A DNA stretch of 64,000 nucleotides from Pontibacillus yanchengensis (GTDB lineage Bacteria; Bacillota; Bacilli; Bacillales; BH030062): the NCBI RefSeq assembly GCF_009856295.1, contig NZ_WMEU01000001.1, positions 1,054,001-1,118,000 of the forward strand, read 5' to 3'. Numbering within the stretch: position 1 is the stretch's first letter; every line of letters starts with the position of its first letter. Positions 27,070 to 36,687 of the stretch are shown one piece after another. Below the pieces are notes generated by a model. It was not told the DNA's origin. It did not search any database and saw only the letters and a list, made by a program, of their open reading frames with translations. The position numbers and the translations under genes are program-made.

Positions 27070-27314
27070 AACTTAAGTAAAGCTTATCAGCAATCCCTCA
27101 AGAGGTCAATGTAATTTTCAGAATTTTTTATTATTTTTTGTTTGCTTTTTATGGAAAAGTCTAATTTATACACTGTTTGTTAAAGAGTAATATACCGTTC
27201 TCAGATTAATGGTTAACTATTAACTCGTTATGTAAAAAAATTTGGAAAGGGTCTGAGCGAACATCTGCACGTGCAAAAAAGAACATAAGACAATGGATCA
27301 ATTAGAAACTTCTT

Positions 27315-27349
27315 AAAAAACAAAAAAATCAAGCACTTAAGTGCCTGAT
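27315..27349 (-). terminator. Bidirectional terminator after the first tandem usp gene
   Basis: ATCAAGCACTT pairs with AAGTGCCTGAT (one G-T pair), with A/T runs on both sides. It stands ten bases after the usp stop. Confidence 0.85.
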
Positions 27350-27358
27350 TTTTTTTAT

Positions 27359-27790
27359 CTATTTAACAATCATCACCTGACAATCCGCTTGTTGCACTAC
27401 TCTGTGACTGACACTTCCTAGGAACCACCCTTTGATGTTTCCTAAGCCTCGACTACCTATCACAATCATGTCAATATCGTGTGCTTTCCCATATTCGGAT
27501 ATACTATTACCAGGATCACCTGTCAGGGCTTCTGTGTGTACTGTGATATTCTCATATTTTTCTTGAAGCTCTTCTTTCATCATTTGCAATTCTTCTTCTG
27601 ATTTCTCCACAAGGCTGCTTTCAATACTATGATATAAACCAGGGTTAGAATAAGGGCCATCTGGACTCACGACTTTGATAATATGCACTTCCATTTGGGC
27701 ACCATCATGATGTTGATGCATAGCTTCTTCTAAAGCTTTCTTGCTCAAATCAGAACCATCATACGCAACCAAGAGTTTACTCATCATCAT
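27359..27790 (-). CDS. Universal stress protein, tandem copy A
   Basis: A 143-residue UspA-family protein with the ATP-binding pattern G-x2-G-x9-G-S (GSRGLGNIKGWFLGSVSH) near the C-terminus, so of the nucleotide-binding subtype. It is a close paralogue of the gene at 27955-28380, and both have the same upstream box about 80 bases before the start. It starts with three possible ATGs after AGAGGGTGA. Its cellular role is not predictable. Confidence 0.93.
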   Translation of the reverse strand: MMMSKLLVAYDGSDLSKKALEEAMHQHHDGAQMEVHIIKVVSPDGPYSNPGLYHSIESSLVEKSEEELQMMKEELQEKYENITVHTEALTGDPGNSISEYGKAHDIDMIVIGSRGLGNIKGWFLGSVSHRVVQQADCQVMIVK

Positions 27791-27869
27791 TCACCCTCTT
27801 TTGGTTTATTGTATATTCATTCACCTTTCACTATTATTTTAACATATTTCGTTCGAATTCGTAGAGGAA

Positions 27870-27897
27870 TTGTCCGATTATTTCGACATTTTTGTGA
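27870..27897. promoter_or_regulatory. Conserved box upstream of usp copy A
   Basis: A 28-base block containing TGTCCGATTATTTCGACA, identical to the block at 28459-28486. It lies 80 bases before the usp start and has a partial TGTC...GACA dyad. It is probably a promoter/operator kept after duplication. Confidence 0.6.
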
Positions 27898-27954
27898 CGA
27901 TGAAAATTGAATCATAAGAAAAGGATAGAGCAAAGATACACTTAATCCCTTTCT

Positions 27955-28380
27955 TTATTTAACAATCATAACCTGGCAATCCGCTTGCTGCACCACCCTG
28001 TGACTCACGCTTCCTAGGAAAAAACCCCTAACATTACCTAGCCCTCTACTTCCGATGATAATCATTTCAATATCGTGTTCTTTAGCATATTTTGCTATGT
28101 TATTACCAGGATTGCCTGTTAGGACTTCAATTTTTATCGTAACATTATAGATGTCTTGAATCTCTTCCACAATACTATCTAACTCAGCTTTTGCTTTCTC
28201 CATCAAGCTATTCTCAATACTTTGATATAAACCGGGGTTGGTATAAGGTCCATTTGGGCTAACAACTGTCACGATATGCACTTCCATCGGAGCATCATCA
28301 TGCTTTTGGTACATGGCTTGTTCCAAAGCTTTCCTGCTTAACTCCGAACCATCATAAGCAACCAAACACTTCATAACCAT
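27955..28380 (-). CDS. Universal stress protein, tandem copy B
   Basis: A 141-residue UspA-family protein, about three-quarters identical by eye to copy A, with the same GSRGLGN...GSVSH nucleotide-binding motif and identical C-terminus (RVVQQADCQVMIVK). Its start follows AGAGGGTGA. No terminator is clear between B and A, so read-through is possible, but A has its own box. Tandem duplication is plain. Confidence 0.93.
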   Translation of the reverse strand: MVMKCLVAYDGSELSRKALEQAMYQKHDDAPMEVHIVTVVSPNGPYTNPGLYQSIENSLMEKAKAELDSIVEEIQDIYNVTIKIEVLTGNPGNNIAKYAKEHDIEMIIIGSRGLGNVRGFFLGSVSHRVVQQADCQVMIVK

Positions 28381-28458
28381 TCACCCTCTTTGGTTTATTG
28401 TATTTTTATTCATTTTATACTTTTATTTTAACATATTTATGTATTCAATATCTTATAT

Positions 28459-28486
28459 TTGTCCGATTATTTCGACATTTTTGTGA
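28459..28486. promoter_or_regulatory. Conserved box upstream of usp copy B
   Basis: Identical 28-base match to 27870-27897, 79 bases upstream of the copy B start. The remaining 28487-28680 shows no gene. Confidence 0.6.
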
Positions 28487-28680
28487 AGCCTAAGAGTTAC
28501 TCTTCTTAAAAATGTTTCCAACATTCCAGGAGTACCATTATTAGAATTGATAAGAATCCACTTTTGCTACCTGTAATAGTATATCTAAAATAACCATTAC
28601 TTTGTTCATGTTATCTACTATCAAGATAATTAAGTTATTTTATTACTATAGTAAATGATATGTAATCTAAATCTTCGCAA

Positions 28681-28726
28681 AAACAAAAAGAGAACACGAA
28701 GATTTTATACCTTCGCGTTCTCTTTT
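28681..28726 (-). terminator. Terminator of the ABC/two-component operon
   Basis: AAAAGAGAACGCGAAGG-like arm pairs with CTTCGTGTTCTCTTTT on the minus strand, ending in a T-rich tail. It lies just beyond the histidine kinase stop. Confidence 0.85.
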
Positions 28727-28732
28727 CCTGTC

Positions 28733-30139
28733 TTATTCAAATATACTGGGATTGGACCCTTTCACATACAACGGAAGGGTAAAAATAAACGTACTCCCTT
28801 TACCTTTATCGCTTTTCACACGTATATCTCCTCCGTGGGCTTTGACAATATATTTTACAATGGACAGCCCCAACCCTGACCCGCCACTGTAGGTAGAACG
28901 AGATTTTTCTCCGCGGTAAAAGGATGTGAAGATATAAGGTATATCTTCTTTTCTTATTCCTTGTCCGTTATCAGTAATACTTATAGCTATAGTTCCTTCT
29001 AAGTCATCAGCATGAACGTCCATTTTAATTCGATCACTTCCATACCGCACTGCATTATCGATTAGGTTACTCATCACCTGTTCAACACGAATAGGATCCA
29101 ACAGGATACTAGCTGGCTTCACCTCATTTGTGTAAGTCAATTCCACAGCTTGATTTCGAAGTTCGAATTGATGCTTTGTAATGAGCCTCTCAAAGTAAAC
29201 CGAGGCGTTCACGACTTCTTTCTCGATAGGAAGCTGATCAACTTCCATCTTAGAGAACTCGAATAAGTCTTCTATTAAATGGTCAAGATGGTCGGTTTTA
29301 TCATGGATTACTTCAAGATAGCGATGTTTCATTTCCTCATTTTGAACGATCCCATCACGTAACCCTTCCACATATCCTTTAATCGAAGACAATGGAGTAC
29401 GAAGGTCGTGGGAAATGCTAGCAATCAATTCCTTTCTAGAGTCTTCATATTGTTTCTGCTTCTTAAAGGAATCTTTCACATGCTGCCTCATAACATTAAA
29501 GCCTTCAATAAAACGACCAATCTCATCTTTTCTTTTATACACAATAGGATAATCCAGGTTCCCATCTCTCATTTCTTCTGTAGCCTGATAAATATGTTTT
29601 AAAGGTGTTAAAACAGTCCTAGATATATATGTCGTCCAGATAACAATCATCAAAATCATCGTTAAGAACCCCATACCTACACTAAGAAGAAGGATGCGTA
29701 CAATATGATTCATCCTTTGAAATGGTGCGTTTTGTGAAGAATTGGCCTGAATCGTAACATCCCACATTACGCCTGTTTCTGGTTGGACTTGAATGGTAAA
29801 CGTATTGAAGTTAGGGAGAAAACTATTCATCTCATCGACTTCTCTGTAGTTCTTTGAATCAAAAATTAATTCCTCTTTTTCTGTATGAATGGTAACGTTC
29901 ATATCATACCGATCCAGGAGTGGTTTGATTTCATTGTAGAAAGCATTTCTATCAGGAAGTTCATCTTTCGTCATCCTTATTTCCTTTTTTACATCGGAAA
30001 ACAGCTGATCTAATTGGTCATCTTCTTCACTGGATAGTTGATCAGCACCAAGGTATAAGGTCAAGATAGCTACAAGAATCGGAACAATGATTGTAGAGAG
30101 AAATGCAAGGACAAGCCTCGTTTTTAAACTAGATTTCAT
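28733..30139 (-). CDS. Sensor histidine kinase
   Basis: A 468-residue membrane kinase. One transmembrane segment is near the N-terminus, an extracellular stretch of about 110 residues follows, then a second segment, a HAMP linker, the phosphorylated His in SISHDLRTPLSS, and the catalytic domain with DNAVRYG, DNGQGI and GSGLGLSI boxes. Start at 30139 overlaps the response regulator stop (ATGA); an ATG at 30172 would lie inside that gene. It is last in an ABC-permease-regulator-kinase operon, so it probably senses a compound the ABC transporter handles. Confidence 0.93.
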   Translation of the reverse strand: MKSSLKTRLVLAFLSTIIVPILVAILTLYLGADQLSSEEDDQLDQLFSDVKKEIRMTKDELPDRNAFYNEIKPLLDRYDMNVTIHTEKEELIFDSKNYREVDEMNSFLPNFNTFTIQVQPETGVMWDVTIQANSSQNAPFQRMNHIVRILLLSVGMGFLTMILMIVIWTTYISRTVLTPLKHIYQATEEMRDGNLDYPIVYKRKDEIGRFIEGFNVMRQHVKDSFKKQKQYEDSRKELIASISHDLRTPLSSIKGYVEGLRDGIVQNEEMKHRYLEVIHDKTDHLDHLIEDLFEFSKMEVDQLPIEKEVVNASVYFERLITKHQFELRNQAVELTYTNEVKPASILLDPIRVEQVMSNLIDNAVRYGSDRIKMDVHADDLEGTIAISITDNGQGIRKEDIPYIFTSFYRGEKSRSTYSGGSGLGLSIVKYIVKAHGGDIRVKSDKGKGSTFIFTLPLYVKGSNPSIFE

Positions 30140-30840
30140 AAGGAATCGTTGAATTTGTATCCAACGCCCCACACGGTTTGTATATACTGCGGTTTAGTCG
30201 TATCCGCTTCAATTTTGTCTCTAATTTTACTCATATAGACCGTAACCGTGTTGATATCACCATAATCGGTATAACCCCAAACCTTCTCATACAGCTGTTC
30301 CTTCGAAAAAACCTGTCCTTTATGAGAAAGCAATAAGTGAAGCAACTTAAATTCCGTAGCTGACACATTAATCCTTTCCTCATTTACATACAACTCATAT
30401 CGCTTAACGTCCAATTTCAAATTCCTGAACTCGATGATGTGATCGTACGTTTGCTCTTTGTTGTTAGAAAAATGTTTATATCGACGAAGATGGGCTTTGA
30501 TTCGTGCCACTAACTCCCCAGGGCTGAACGGCTTTGTCATATAATCATCTGCCCCGATACCAAGTCCTATTATTTTATCGGTATCACTCTTTTTCGCACT
30601 CATCATCAAGATAGGAATGTTCGATTCTTTTCGAATCCTTCGACACACTTCGATTCCGTCTATATTCGGCAACATAATATCTAGTACAGCCATGATCGGC
30701 TTTTCTTTATAAAATTGAGCAAGCCCCTCCTCTCCGTCATAGGTGAGGATTGCTTCATAGCCTTCTACTTGAAGATAATCTCTGACTAGTTCACCAAGTT
30801 CCTTTTCATCTTCAACAATTAATATTTTCTCTTCGTTCAT
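30136..30840 (-). CDS. OmpR-family response regulator
   Basis: A 234-residue regulator. The receiver domain has the phosphorylated Asp in VLDIMLP (about residue 53) and the conserved Lys in TKPF (about 103). The C-terminal winged helix is about 135-230. It sits 27 bases after the ABC permease and overlaps the kinase, so all four genes form one unit. It probably activates the ABC genes. Confidence 0.95.
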   Translation of the reverse strand: MNEEKILIVEDEKELGELVRDYLQVEGYEAILTYDGEEGLAQFYKEKPIMAVLDIMLPNIDGIEVCRRIRKESNIPILMMSAKKSDTDKIIGLGIGADDYMTKPFSPGELVARIKAHLRRYKHFSNNKEQTYDHIIEFRNLKLDVKRYELYVNEERINVSATEFKLLHLLLSHKGQVFSKEQLYEKVWGYTDYGDINTVTVYMSKIRDKIEADTTKPQYIQTVWGVGYKFNDSL

Positions 30841-30867
30841 AACAGCCCGCCTTCATAGATTCTTACA

Positions 30868-31818
30868 TTATGCGGCTACATCTCGCTTTTTGAAAACAAA
30901 CCACGTTAATGTAGTAAACACAATAAAATAAACAATTAAGACAATGACGGAAAAAGTCATCGTCATTCCCTCAACCATTGGAACGCCATTCGTATATTGC
31001 TGAAGGTTCGTATTCGCAAACAACACATATTTCACCCAATCATAGTTGCTTAACAATTGAACAAGTTGGGGTCCAGTAAACAATAAAAAGATAGAGATGC
31101 CAATCGCAAGAGAACTACTGCGGAATACAGTTGAAATCATAAAGGCTAACGTCACCATCATAAGAAGGTCAATACTATTGAACCCAAAAAGATTAATGAT
31201 ATGCATCATCATGCTCTTCTCTAGAACTTCTCCGTTATTGTACACGAGATACGGGTAATCTGCACCTCCAACTCCAAAGAATAAGCTCCCTACTATGAAA
31301 GAAAAACCAAATAATAATACTAGACTAAAAAAGGCAAATAAAATCGTCGAAATGTATTTCGATAGAATAATTTTAGTACGGCTTACCGGCCTGATTAATA
31401 ATAACTTAATGGTACCCCAGGAGAATTCACTCGCAACCATACCTCCAGCTACAACAATTGTAAATAATGCGATGAGTCCAGTAAAATTCGTTGCATCAAT
31501 CATGAATCCCCACAGAGACTGAGAATCAACAGGAGGAATATTATGCTCGATTCGATAGTTGTTAATCGCTACTTGTTTCTTTACATACGTTTCACCTGCA
31601 CCCTTTAAGGGACTTTGTTCTAGCTGTTTTTGTAATTGTGTATTTTCTACTTGAAGTCTTTCTTTCCAGTTGGCACTGTCATCTGATTCCATCACGAATG
31701 TAGAAAATATCCCTACAGCCAAAACCGCGAATACCACTAACCCAATCATTACCCATGTTCCTAAGCGTTTATATAGCTTCATATTTTCATTTTGGATTAA
31801 TTTTAGTAATTTCACCAT
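30868..31818 (-). CDS. ABC-2-type transporter permease
   Basis: A 316-residue permease with a first segment near residue 25, a large extracytoplasmic loop (about 45-105), then five more membrane segments. It is of the BcrB/NatB-like ABC-2 class. It abuts the ATPase gene. Such pairs beside a two-component system often export peptide antibiotics or lantibiotics, but the substrate is unknown. Confidence 0.9.
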   Translation of the reverse strand: MVKLLKLIQNENMKLYKRLGTWVMIGLVVFAVLAVGIFSTFVMESDDSANWKERLQVENTQLQKQLEQSPLKGAGETYVKKQVAINNYRIEHNIPPVDSQSLWGFMIDATNFTGLIALFTIVVAGGMVASEFSWGTIKLLLIRPVSRTKIILSKYISTILFAFFSLVLLFGFSFIVGSLFFGVGGADYPYLVYNNGEVLEKSMMMHIINLFGFNSIDLLMMVTLAFMISTVFRSSSLAIGISIFLLFTGPQLVQLLSNYDWVKYVLFANTNLQQYTNGVPMVEGMTMTFSVIVLIVYFIVFTTLTWFVFKKRDVAA

Positions 31819-32742
31819 CTACTTTCCACCTCCCGTAATTTCAAGGAATTTCTCTTCTAATGTTGAATGGATCGTCGTAATGCCATACACATTCATGTTA
31901 TGTTTAACAAATAATTCATTCATATTTGCAATCTCCTCATACGTAACGGACACATCGACAAAATCTTTACCTTCGTTTACTATTACGGATTCGTATGTGG
32001 AGTTCAGCAATTCCACTGCTTTATCCAACGGCGATACATAGAAACGAACTCCTTCCTTAGATGAGGAACCGACAAAGTCCCCAACGGTTTCCACACTAAT
32101 CAATCTTCCATTCTGGATAATTGCGATACGGTCACACAACAATTGCATTTCAGCTAGAAGGTGACTAGAAACAAACACAGCCATGTTTTCCTCATGAGCA
32201 ATTCTACGAATATAATTTCGAATTTCACGAATACCTGCAGGATCCAAACCGTTTGTAGGTTCATCCAGAATCAACAAGGATGGAGAATGAAGTAAAGCTT
32301 GTGCAAGTCCCAACCTTTGCCTCATCCCAAGGGAGTAGCTCCCTACCTTATTTTTAATACTTTTTTCCAACCCTACCAGCTTCACTACCTCTTGAATCCG
32401 GTCTTTTGTAATCTTTGTTGGAACCATTCTTGCGTAGTGAATCAAATTGTCATAACCAGATAGAAACTTGTACATCTCAGGATTTTCAATAATGCCCCCA
32501 ACATGAGCAATAGCTTTTTCGTAATTTTTTTCAATGCTATGATTGTGAATCAGAATTTCTCCTTCTGTTATATCCATTAATCCTACCATCATACGAATCG
32601 TCGTTGTTTTCCCTGCTCCATTTGGTCCAAGAAAACCAAATACCTCACCAGGAAAAACCTCCAAGGATATATCATCAATAATCGTGGTCTTTCCTATTCG
32701 TTTCTTTACATTTATTAATTCAGCGACTGGTGTCTTCTCCAT
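31819..32742 (-). CDS. ABC transporter ATP-binding protein (BcrA-like)
   Basis: A 307-residue ATPase with Walker A GPNGAGKTT near residue 40, signature YSLGMRQRLGLAQ near 138, and Walker B LLILDEPTNGLDP near 158. The C-terminal extension is typical of BcrA/CcmA-type exporters. It begins the operon and its stop is next to the permease ATG. Bacitracin-like or lantibiotic resistance is one possibility only. Confidence 0.95.
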   Translation of the reverse strand: MEKTPVAELINVKKRIGKTTIIDDISLEVFPGEVFGFLGPNGAGKTTTIRMMVGLMDITEGEILIHNHSIEKNYEKAIAHVGGIIENPEMYKFLSGYDNLIHYARMVPTKITKDRIQEVVKLVGLEKSIKNKVGSYSLGMRQRLGLAQALLHSPSLLILDEPTNGLDPAGIREIRNYIRRIAHEENMAVFVSSHLLAEMQLLCDRIAIIQNGRLISVETVGDFVGSSSKEGVRFYVSPLDKAVELLNSTYESVIVNEGKDFVDVSVTYEEIANMNELFVKHNMNVYGITTIHSTLEEKFLEITGGGK

Positions 32743-32936
32743 CCCAATACCTCCCTTTCAACTAAGACCATTATGCCAAGGAATTCTTATCAACCACTTA
32801 TAAAAATATTAAAAAAGTATTAACAATTATTATTCCGAAAGATTGTAGTTGCATACTTTCCCACACTAATGAAAAGCTCTGAGCACTCACTATAAAAAAA
32901 TGTAGTTCTAGAGACAGATGTACGATTCCAAACTTC

Positions 32937-32977
32937 AAAAAAACCTGTAACCATTAACTTCTTAATGATTACAGGTT
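32937..32977 (-). terminator. Terminator of the alpha-glucan operon
   Basis: AAACCTGTAA...CATTAA pairs with TTAATG...TTACAGGTTT, and the minus strand ends GGTTTTTTTG. It follows the GH13 stop by about 55 bases. The rest of 32743-33032 holds the ABC operon promoter region. Confidence 0.85.
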
Positions 32978-33032
32978 TCATTGTTCTTTTCACGCTTAAA
33001 ATATTTATTGTTTTGTTATGGTTGTATAAATT

Positions 33033-34700
33033 TTAATGTTTAAAAACGGTCCCTTCATAAGGCGATAATGTTCCGGTTGCAGAACTTTTATTTTCATTGG
33101 TTATCAGAACACTAGCCTCTTGTATCGCTTCCACTACTTTCTCATCTAACTCGACCTCCATACTGGAAAAGTTACATAACACAATAAGTGATTCATCTTG
33201 CCCTACACGTCGATAGGCAAAGACATTTGGATCATTACGCATAAGTAATTCAAATGTTCCAGTCGTAATGACGTCAAACTCTTTTCGAAGTTGTATGAGA
33301 TGTTGATAATAATAGAAAATAGAATCCTCATCCGCTAAAGCCGCTTCAGCATTAATCGTCTCATAGTTGCTATTCACCTGAAGCCATGGTGTTCCGTTCG
33401 TAAAACCTGCGTTTTTCTGATTGCTCCATTGCATGGGAGTTCGGGCATTGTCTCGTCCCTTTGCATAGATGGCTTCCATGATTCTATCGTGTGACCAGTC
33501 AAGGTCTGACTTTTCCTTATACATGTTCAACGTTTCGATATCACGATAATATTCTAAGTGATCAAGGCGAATATTCGTCATCCCTAACTCTTCCCCTTGA
33601 TAAATGTAAGGAGTCCCTTGCATCATATGCAGACACGTAGCGAGCATTTTTGCAGACTTCACCCGATAGGTTTCATCGTCACCAAATCTAGAAACAATTC
33701 TGGGCTGATCATGGTTGTTCCAATACAAACTGTTCCATCCCACACCATGTAGGGAGATCTGCCATTTTTCGAAATTCTCTTTTAGGTCAACTAAATCAAG
33801 AGGTTTCAAGTTCCACTTATCTCCGTTTTTTTCGTCTAATCCCATATGTTCAAATGTAAAAATCATATCTAGTTCGTGATTTGCAGGATTCGTGTACTCG
33901 ATCGCATCTTCAGGACTTGCCCCCGGCATTTCCCCCACTGTCATGATATCGTATTTTGACATAACCTCTTCGTTCATTTCCTGCAAAAATTCATGGATGC
34001 GTGGACCATTCACAAAATATGGACCTGGATCTCCGAATTTTTCTCCTGGTTTTATTTCTCCATCCTTAAACTCCTGGTCTTTTGAAATGAAATTGATTAC
34101 ATCCATTCGAAATCCATCTATCCCTTTATCTAACCAAAATTTCATCATGTTATATACGTCTTCTCTTAGTTTGGGATTTTCCCAATTTAAATCAGGCTGC
34201 TTTTTCGCAAATAAATGAAGATAGTATTGCTCTGTTTGTTCATCGTATTCCCATGAAGACCCACTAAATATCGAACCCCAGTTTGTTGGAGGTTCTCCGT
34301 TTTCTTTTCCGTCCTGCCAGATATAATAGTCACGATAATCGTTATCTTTACTACTTCTTGATTCAATAAACCATTGATGCTCATCAGAAGTATGGTTAAC
34401 GACTAGGTCCATGACAAGTTTCATACCTCTGCTGTGTAGTTCTTCTATCAGCCTTTCTACATTTTCCATGGTTCCATACTGTTCATAGATTGATTGATAA
34501 TCTCGAATATCATAACCATTGTCCGCTTGTGGGGAATCATAAATAGGAGATAACCACACTACATCAATTCCCAGTTCTTTTAAATAATCAAGCTTTTCAA
34601 TGATTCCTGGTATATCTCCCTTTCCATTTCCCGTAGTATCATTAAAACTAATAGGATAAATTTGATATACCACACTCTTTTTCCACCATTCATTTGCCAT
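33033..34700 (-). CDS. GH13 oligo-1,6-glucosidase/alpha-glucosidase
   Basis: A 555-residue GH13 enzyme. The nucleophile Asp is in GFRMDVI, the acid/base Glu in VGEMPG, and the third acid in NHDQPR, with the QIYPISFND N-terminus of the oligo-1,6-glucosidase group. It is cytoplasmic. ATG at 34700 follows the GH31 stop by one base, and the ribosome site GGGTGA is inside that gene. It would finish the breakdown of imported alpha-1,6- or alpha-1,4-linked oligosaccharides to glucose. Confidence 0.93.
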   Translation of the reverse strand: MANEWWKKSVVYQIYPISFNDTTGNGKGDIPGIIEKLDYLKELGIDVVWLSPIYDSPQADNGYDIRDYQSIYEQYGTMENVERLIEELHSRGMKLVMDLVVNHTSDEHQWFIESRSSKDNDYRDYYIWQDGKENGEPPTNWGSIFSGSSWEYDEQTEQYYLHLFAKKQPDLNWENPKLREDVYNMMKFWLDKGIDGFRMDVINFISKDQEFKDGEIKPGEKFGDPGPYFVNGPRIHEFLQEMNEEVMSKYDIMTVGEMPGASPEDAIEYTNPANHELDMIFTFEHMGLDEKNGDKWNLKPLDLVDLKENFEKWQISLHGVGWNSLYWNNHDQPRIVSRFGDDETYRVKSAKMLATCLHMMQGTPYIYQGEELGMTNIRLDHLEYYRDIETLNMYKEKSDLDWSHDRIMEAIYAKGRDNARTPMQWSNQKNAGFTNGTPWLQVNSNYETINAEAALADEDSIFYYYQHLIQLRKEFDVITTGTFELLMRNDPNVFAYRRVGQDESLIVLCNFSSMEVELDEKVVEAIQEASVLITNENKSSATGTLSPYEGTVFKH

Positions 34701-34701
34701 A

Positions 34702-36684
34702 CTATTCACCCGCTTCACCTTTTCCTATTATTCTAACTTGTGTTTTAACTACTGTATCAAGTAATCCTGAATTATCAACATGTATTTGTCCATCCTTATG
34801 AACGGTTATCTTTGTTAAAGAATACTTACCATCTCGATAGTCGTAAGATAGTTCATCATCTTCATACACCGCTCCTACCATCTCTTTATCACTAGAGTAG
34901 TAGGCTAACCATTCTATATCTAGGCCTGTTTGCTCTGCTTCATAAAAAAGCGTGTACAAGTATGGTATAAAACGATACCGTAATTGAATGTATTTTTTAA
35001 CTGACATCATTGTTTCTTCACCAAATACCCATGGCTCCTGATAAATAGAATCCTGTACACTATGATTACGGAAGTAAGGCAAAAACGCTCCTACTTGCGT
35101 CCATCTAATCAACAATTCTGGTGTGGTATCGGAAGAAAAACCTCCAACGTCCGCTCCACAAAAAGCAACGCCTGATATCCCTAGATTCATAGACATTGGT
35201 AATGACATTTCAAGGTGTTCCCAATGACTTCTGTTATCTCCAGTCCATACCGCGGAATATCGCTGTACCCCTGCATATCCGGCCCTTGTGAGAGAAAATG
35301 GCCGTGTATTAGGCATTAAAGCTTGTAGTCCTTCAAACGTTGCTTTACTCATATAAATGCCATATAAATTATGCCCTTCTTTATGGCTAATAAGCTTTCC
35401 ATCAAGTTTATGCATGACATCTAAATCCATCGTTTTCGTGTCATTGAATACAGAAGGTTCATTCATATCATTCCATATCCCTCGAACCCCTAACTGCGTG
35501 TAACATTCATGAAGAGCTCCCCACCATTTTTGAACGTTTTCCTGAAAAAAGTCTGGAAAAGCGCTAGTGCCTGGCCATACTTCTCCGTGATAAACCTCTC
35601 CACTCAAATATTTACTAAAGTATCCTTTTAGCATCCCTTCTTTGTAAACCGGGTAGTCAACATCTTGCTTCACCCCAGGGTCTACAATGGGAACAACATC
35701 TATACCTTGCTCCTTTAACTCGGAAACCATTTGTTCTACTTGAGGAAAACGATCTTCATCAAAAGTGAATACACGATAACCATCCATATAATGAATATCT
35801 AGAAAAATACAATCTAACGGAATATCGTATTTTTTAAATAAAGCAACTACTTTCTCTACTTCATCTTGTGATTGATAACTGTATCGAGATTGGTGGTACC
35901 CTAACGACCATTTGGGAGGAAGAGGAGTTGTACCCGTGAGCTTTGTATAATGTTGGAGCGTGTCTTTTATGTCTTCTCCTAACATAATATAACTGTTTAC
36001 CCCTCCCCCATCTGCTCTTATCGTCATTTTGTTCTCATATCGTTGCATGTCAAATTCAGTACGATAAGAATTATCAAAGAAAATACCAGTAGAAACTCGC
36101 CCTGGCTCATGAATAATAGCAAAAGGGATACTTTGATATAATTCCACTGTATCTTTATTGTGGGGAGCAAAAACATCTGTGTTCCAGTTGCTTATCTTTG
36201 AACCATTTTTGTTCAAAAAACCACTCTTCTCCCCAAGACCATATACTGGTGCATCAGGAGATTTATGAACCGTTAACGTAACGTGTTTATCAGTAGTATA
36301 AGTAACACATGGTGAGTCCGTTGCAAAAAGTAATTCATTATTGTTTTCTACTCTAACAGAAAAAGGTGATTTATAAATGATAGCTTTATAGTTCTGGTAG
36401 ACCAATTGAATCTCTGTTTCCTTCTCTCCACATATCACGCCAGACAGAGGCTTATCTTTTTCTACCGCAATCGTATTGGTTTCTGAAATATCCCCGAACG
36501 GATCAACTCCAAACCGAATCACATTCTCTTCTGTAAAATAAATGAAAAAGGTTCCTTTTGATAGCTTTCCTCTTAATACGTTTCCGTCCCAAGTAATAGA
36601 TTCTATAGCTCCCACGGAGTGGACATTTTCTTTTTGATTTTCCGCATTAGAAGGTAATATTGCATAACTAGTATCTTCTAACAT
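34702..36684 (-). CDS. GH31 alpha-glucosidase
   Basis: A 660-residue GH31 enzyme with the nucleophile Asp in GIWNDMNEP (about residue 408) and the acid/base Asp in WTGDNRSHW (about 484). A shorter N-terminal beta-sandwich precedes the barrel, and no signal peptide is seen. It lies three bases after the large GH31 gene. Activity on alpha-glucosides is probable; xylosidase activity cannot be excluded. Confidence 0.92.
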   Translation of the reverse strand: MLEDTSYAILPSNAENQKENVHSVGAIESITWDGNVLRGKLSKGTFFIYFTEENVIRFGVDPFGDISETNTIAVEKDKPLSGVICGEKETEIQLVYQNYKAIIYKSPFSVRVENNNELLFATDSPCVTYTTDKHVTLTVHKSPDAPVYGLGEKSGFLNKNGSKISNWNTDVFAPHNKDTVELYQSIPFAIIHEPGRVSTGIFFDNSYRTEFDMQRYENKMTIRADGGGVNSYIMLGEDIKDTLQHYTKLTGTTPLPPKWSLGYHQSRYSYQSQDEVEKVVALFKKYDIPLDCIFLDIHYMDGYRVFTFDEDRFPQVEQMVSELKEQGIDVVPIVDPGVKQDVDYPVYKEGMLKGYFSKYLSGEVYHGEVWPGTSAFPDFFQENVQKWWGALHECYTQLGVRGIWNDMNEPSVFNDTKTMDLDVMHKLDGKLISHKEGHNLYGIYMSKATFEGLQALMPNTRPFSLTRAGYAGVQRYSAVWTGDNRSHWEHLEMSLPMSMNLGISGVAFCGADVGGFSSDTTPELLIRWTQVGAFLPYFRNHSVQDSIYQEPWVFGEETMMSVKKYIQLRYRFIPYLYTLFYEAEQTGLDIEWLAYYSSDKEMVGAVYEDDELSYDYRDGKYSLTKITVHKDGQIHVDNSGLLDTVVKTQVRIIGKGEAGE

Positions 36685-36687
36685 ACC

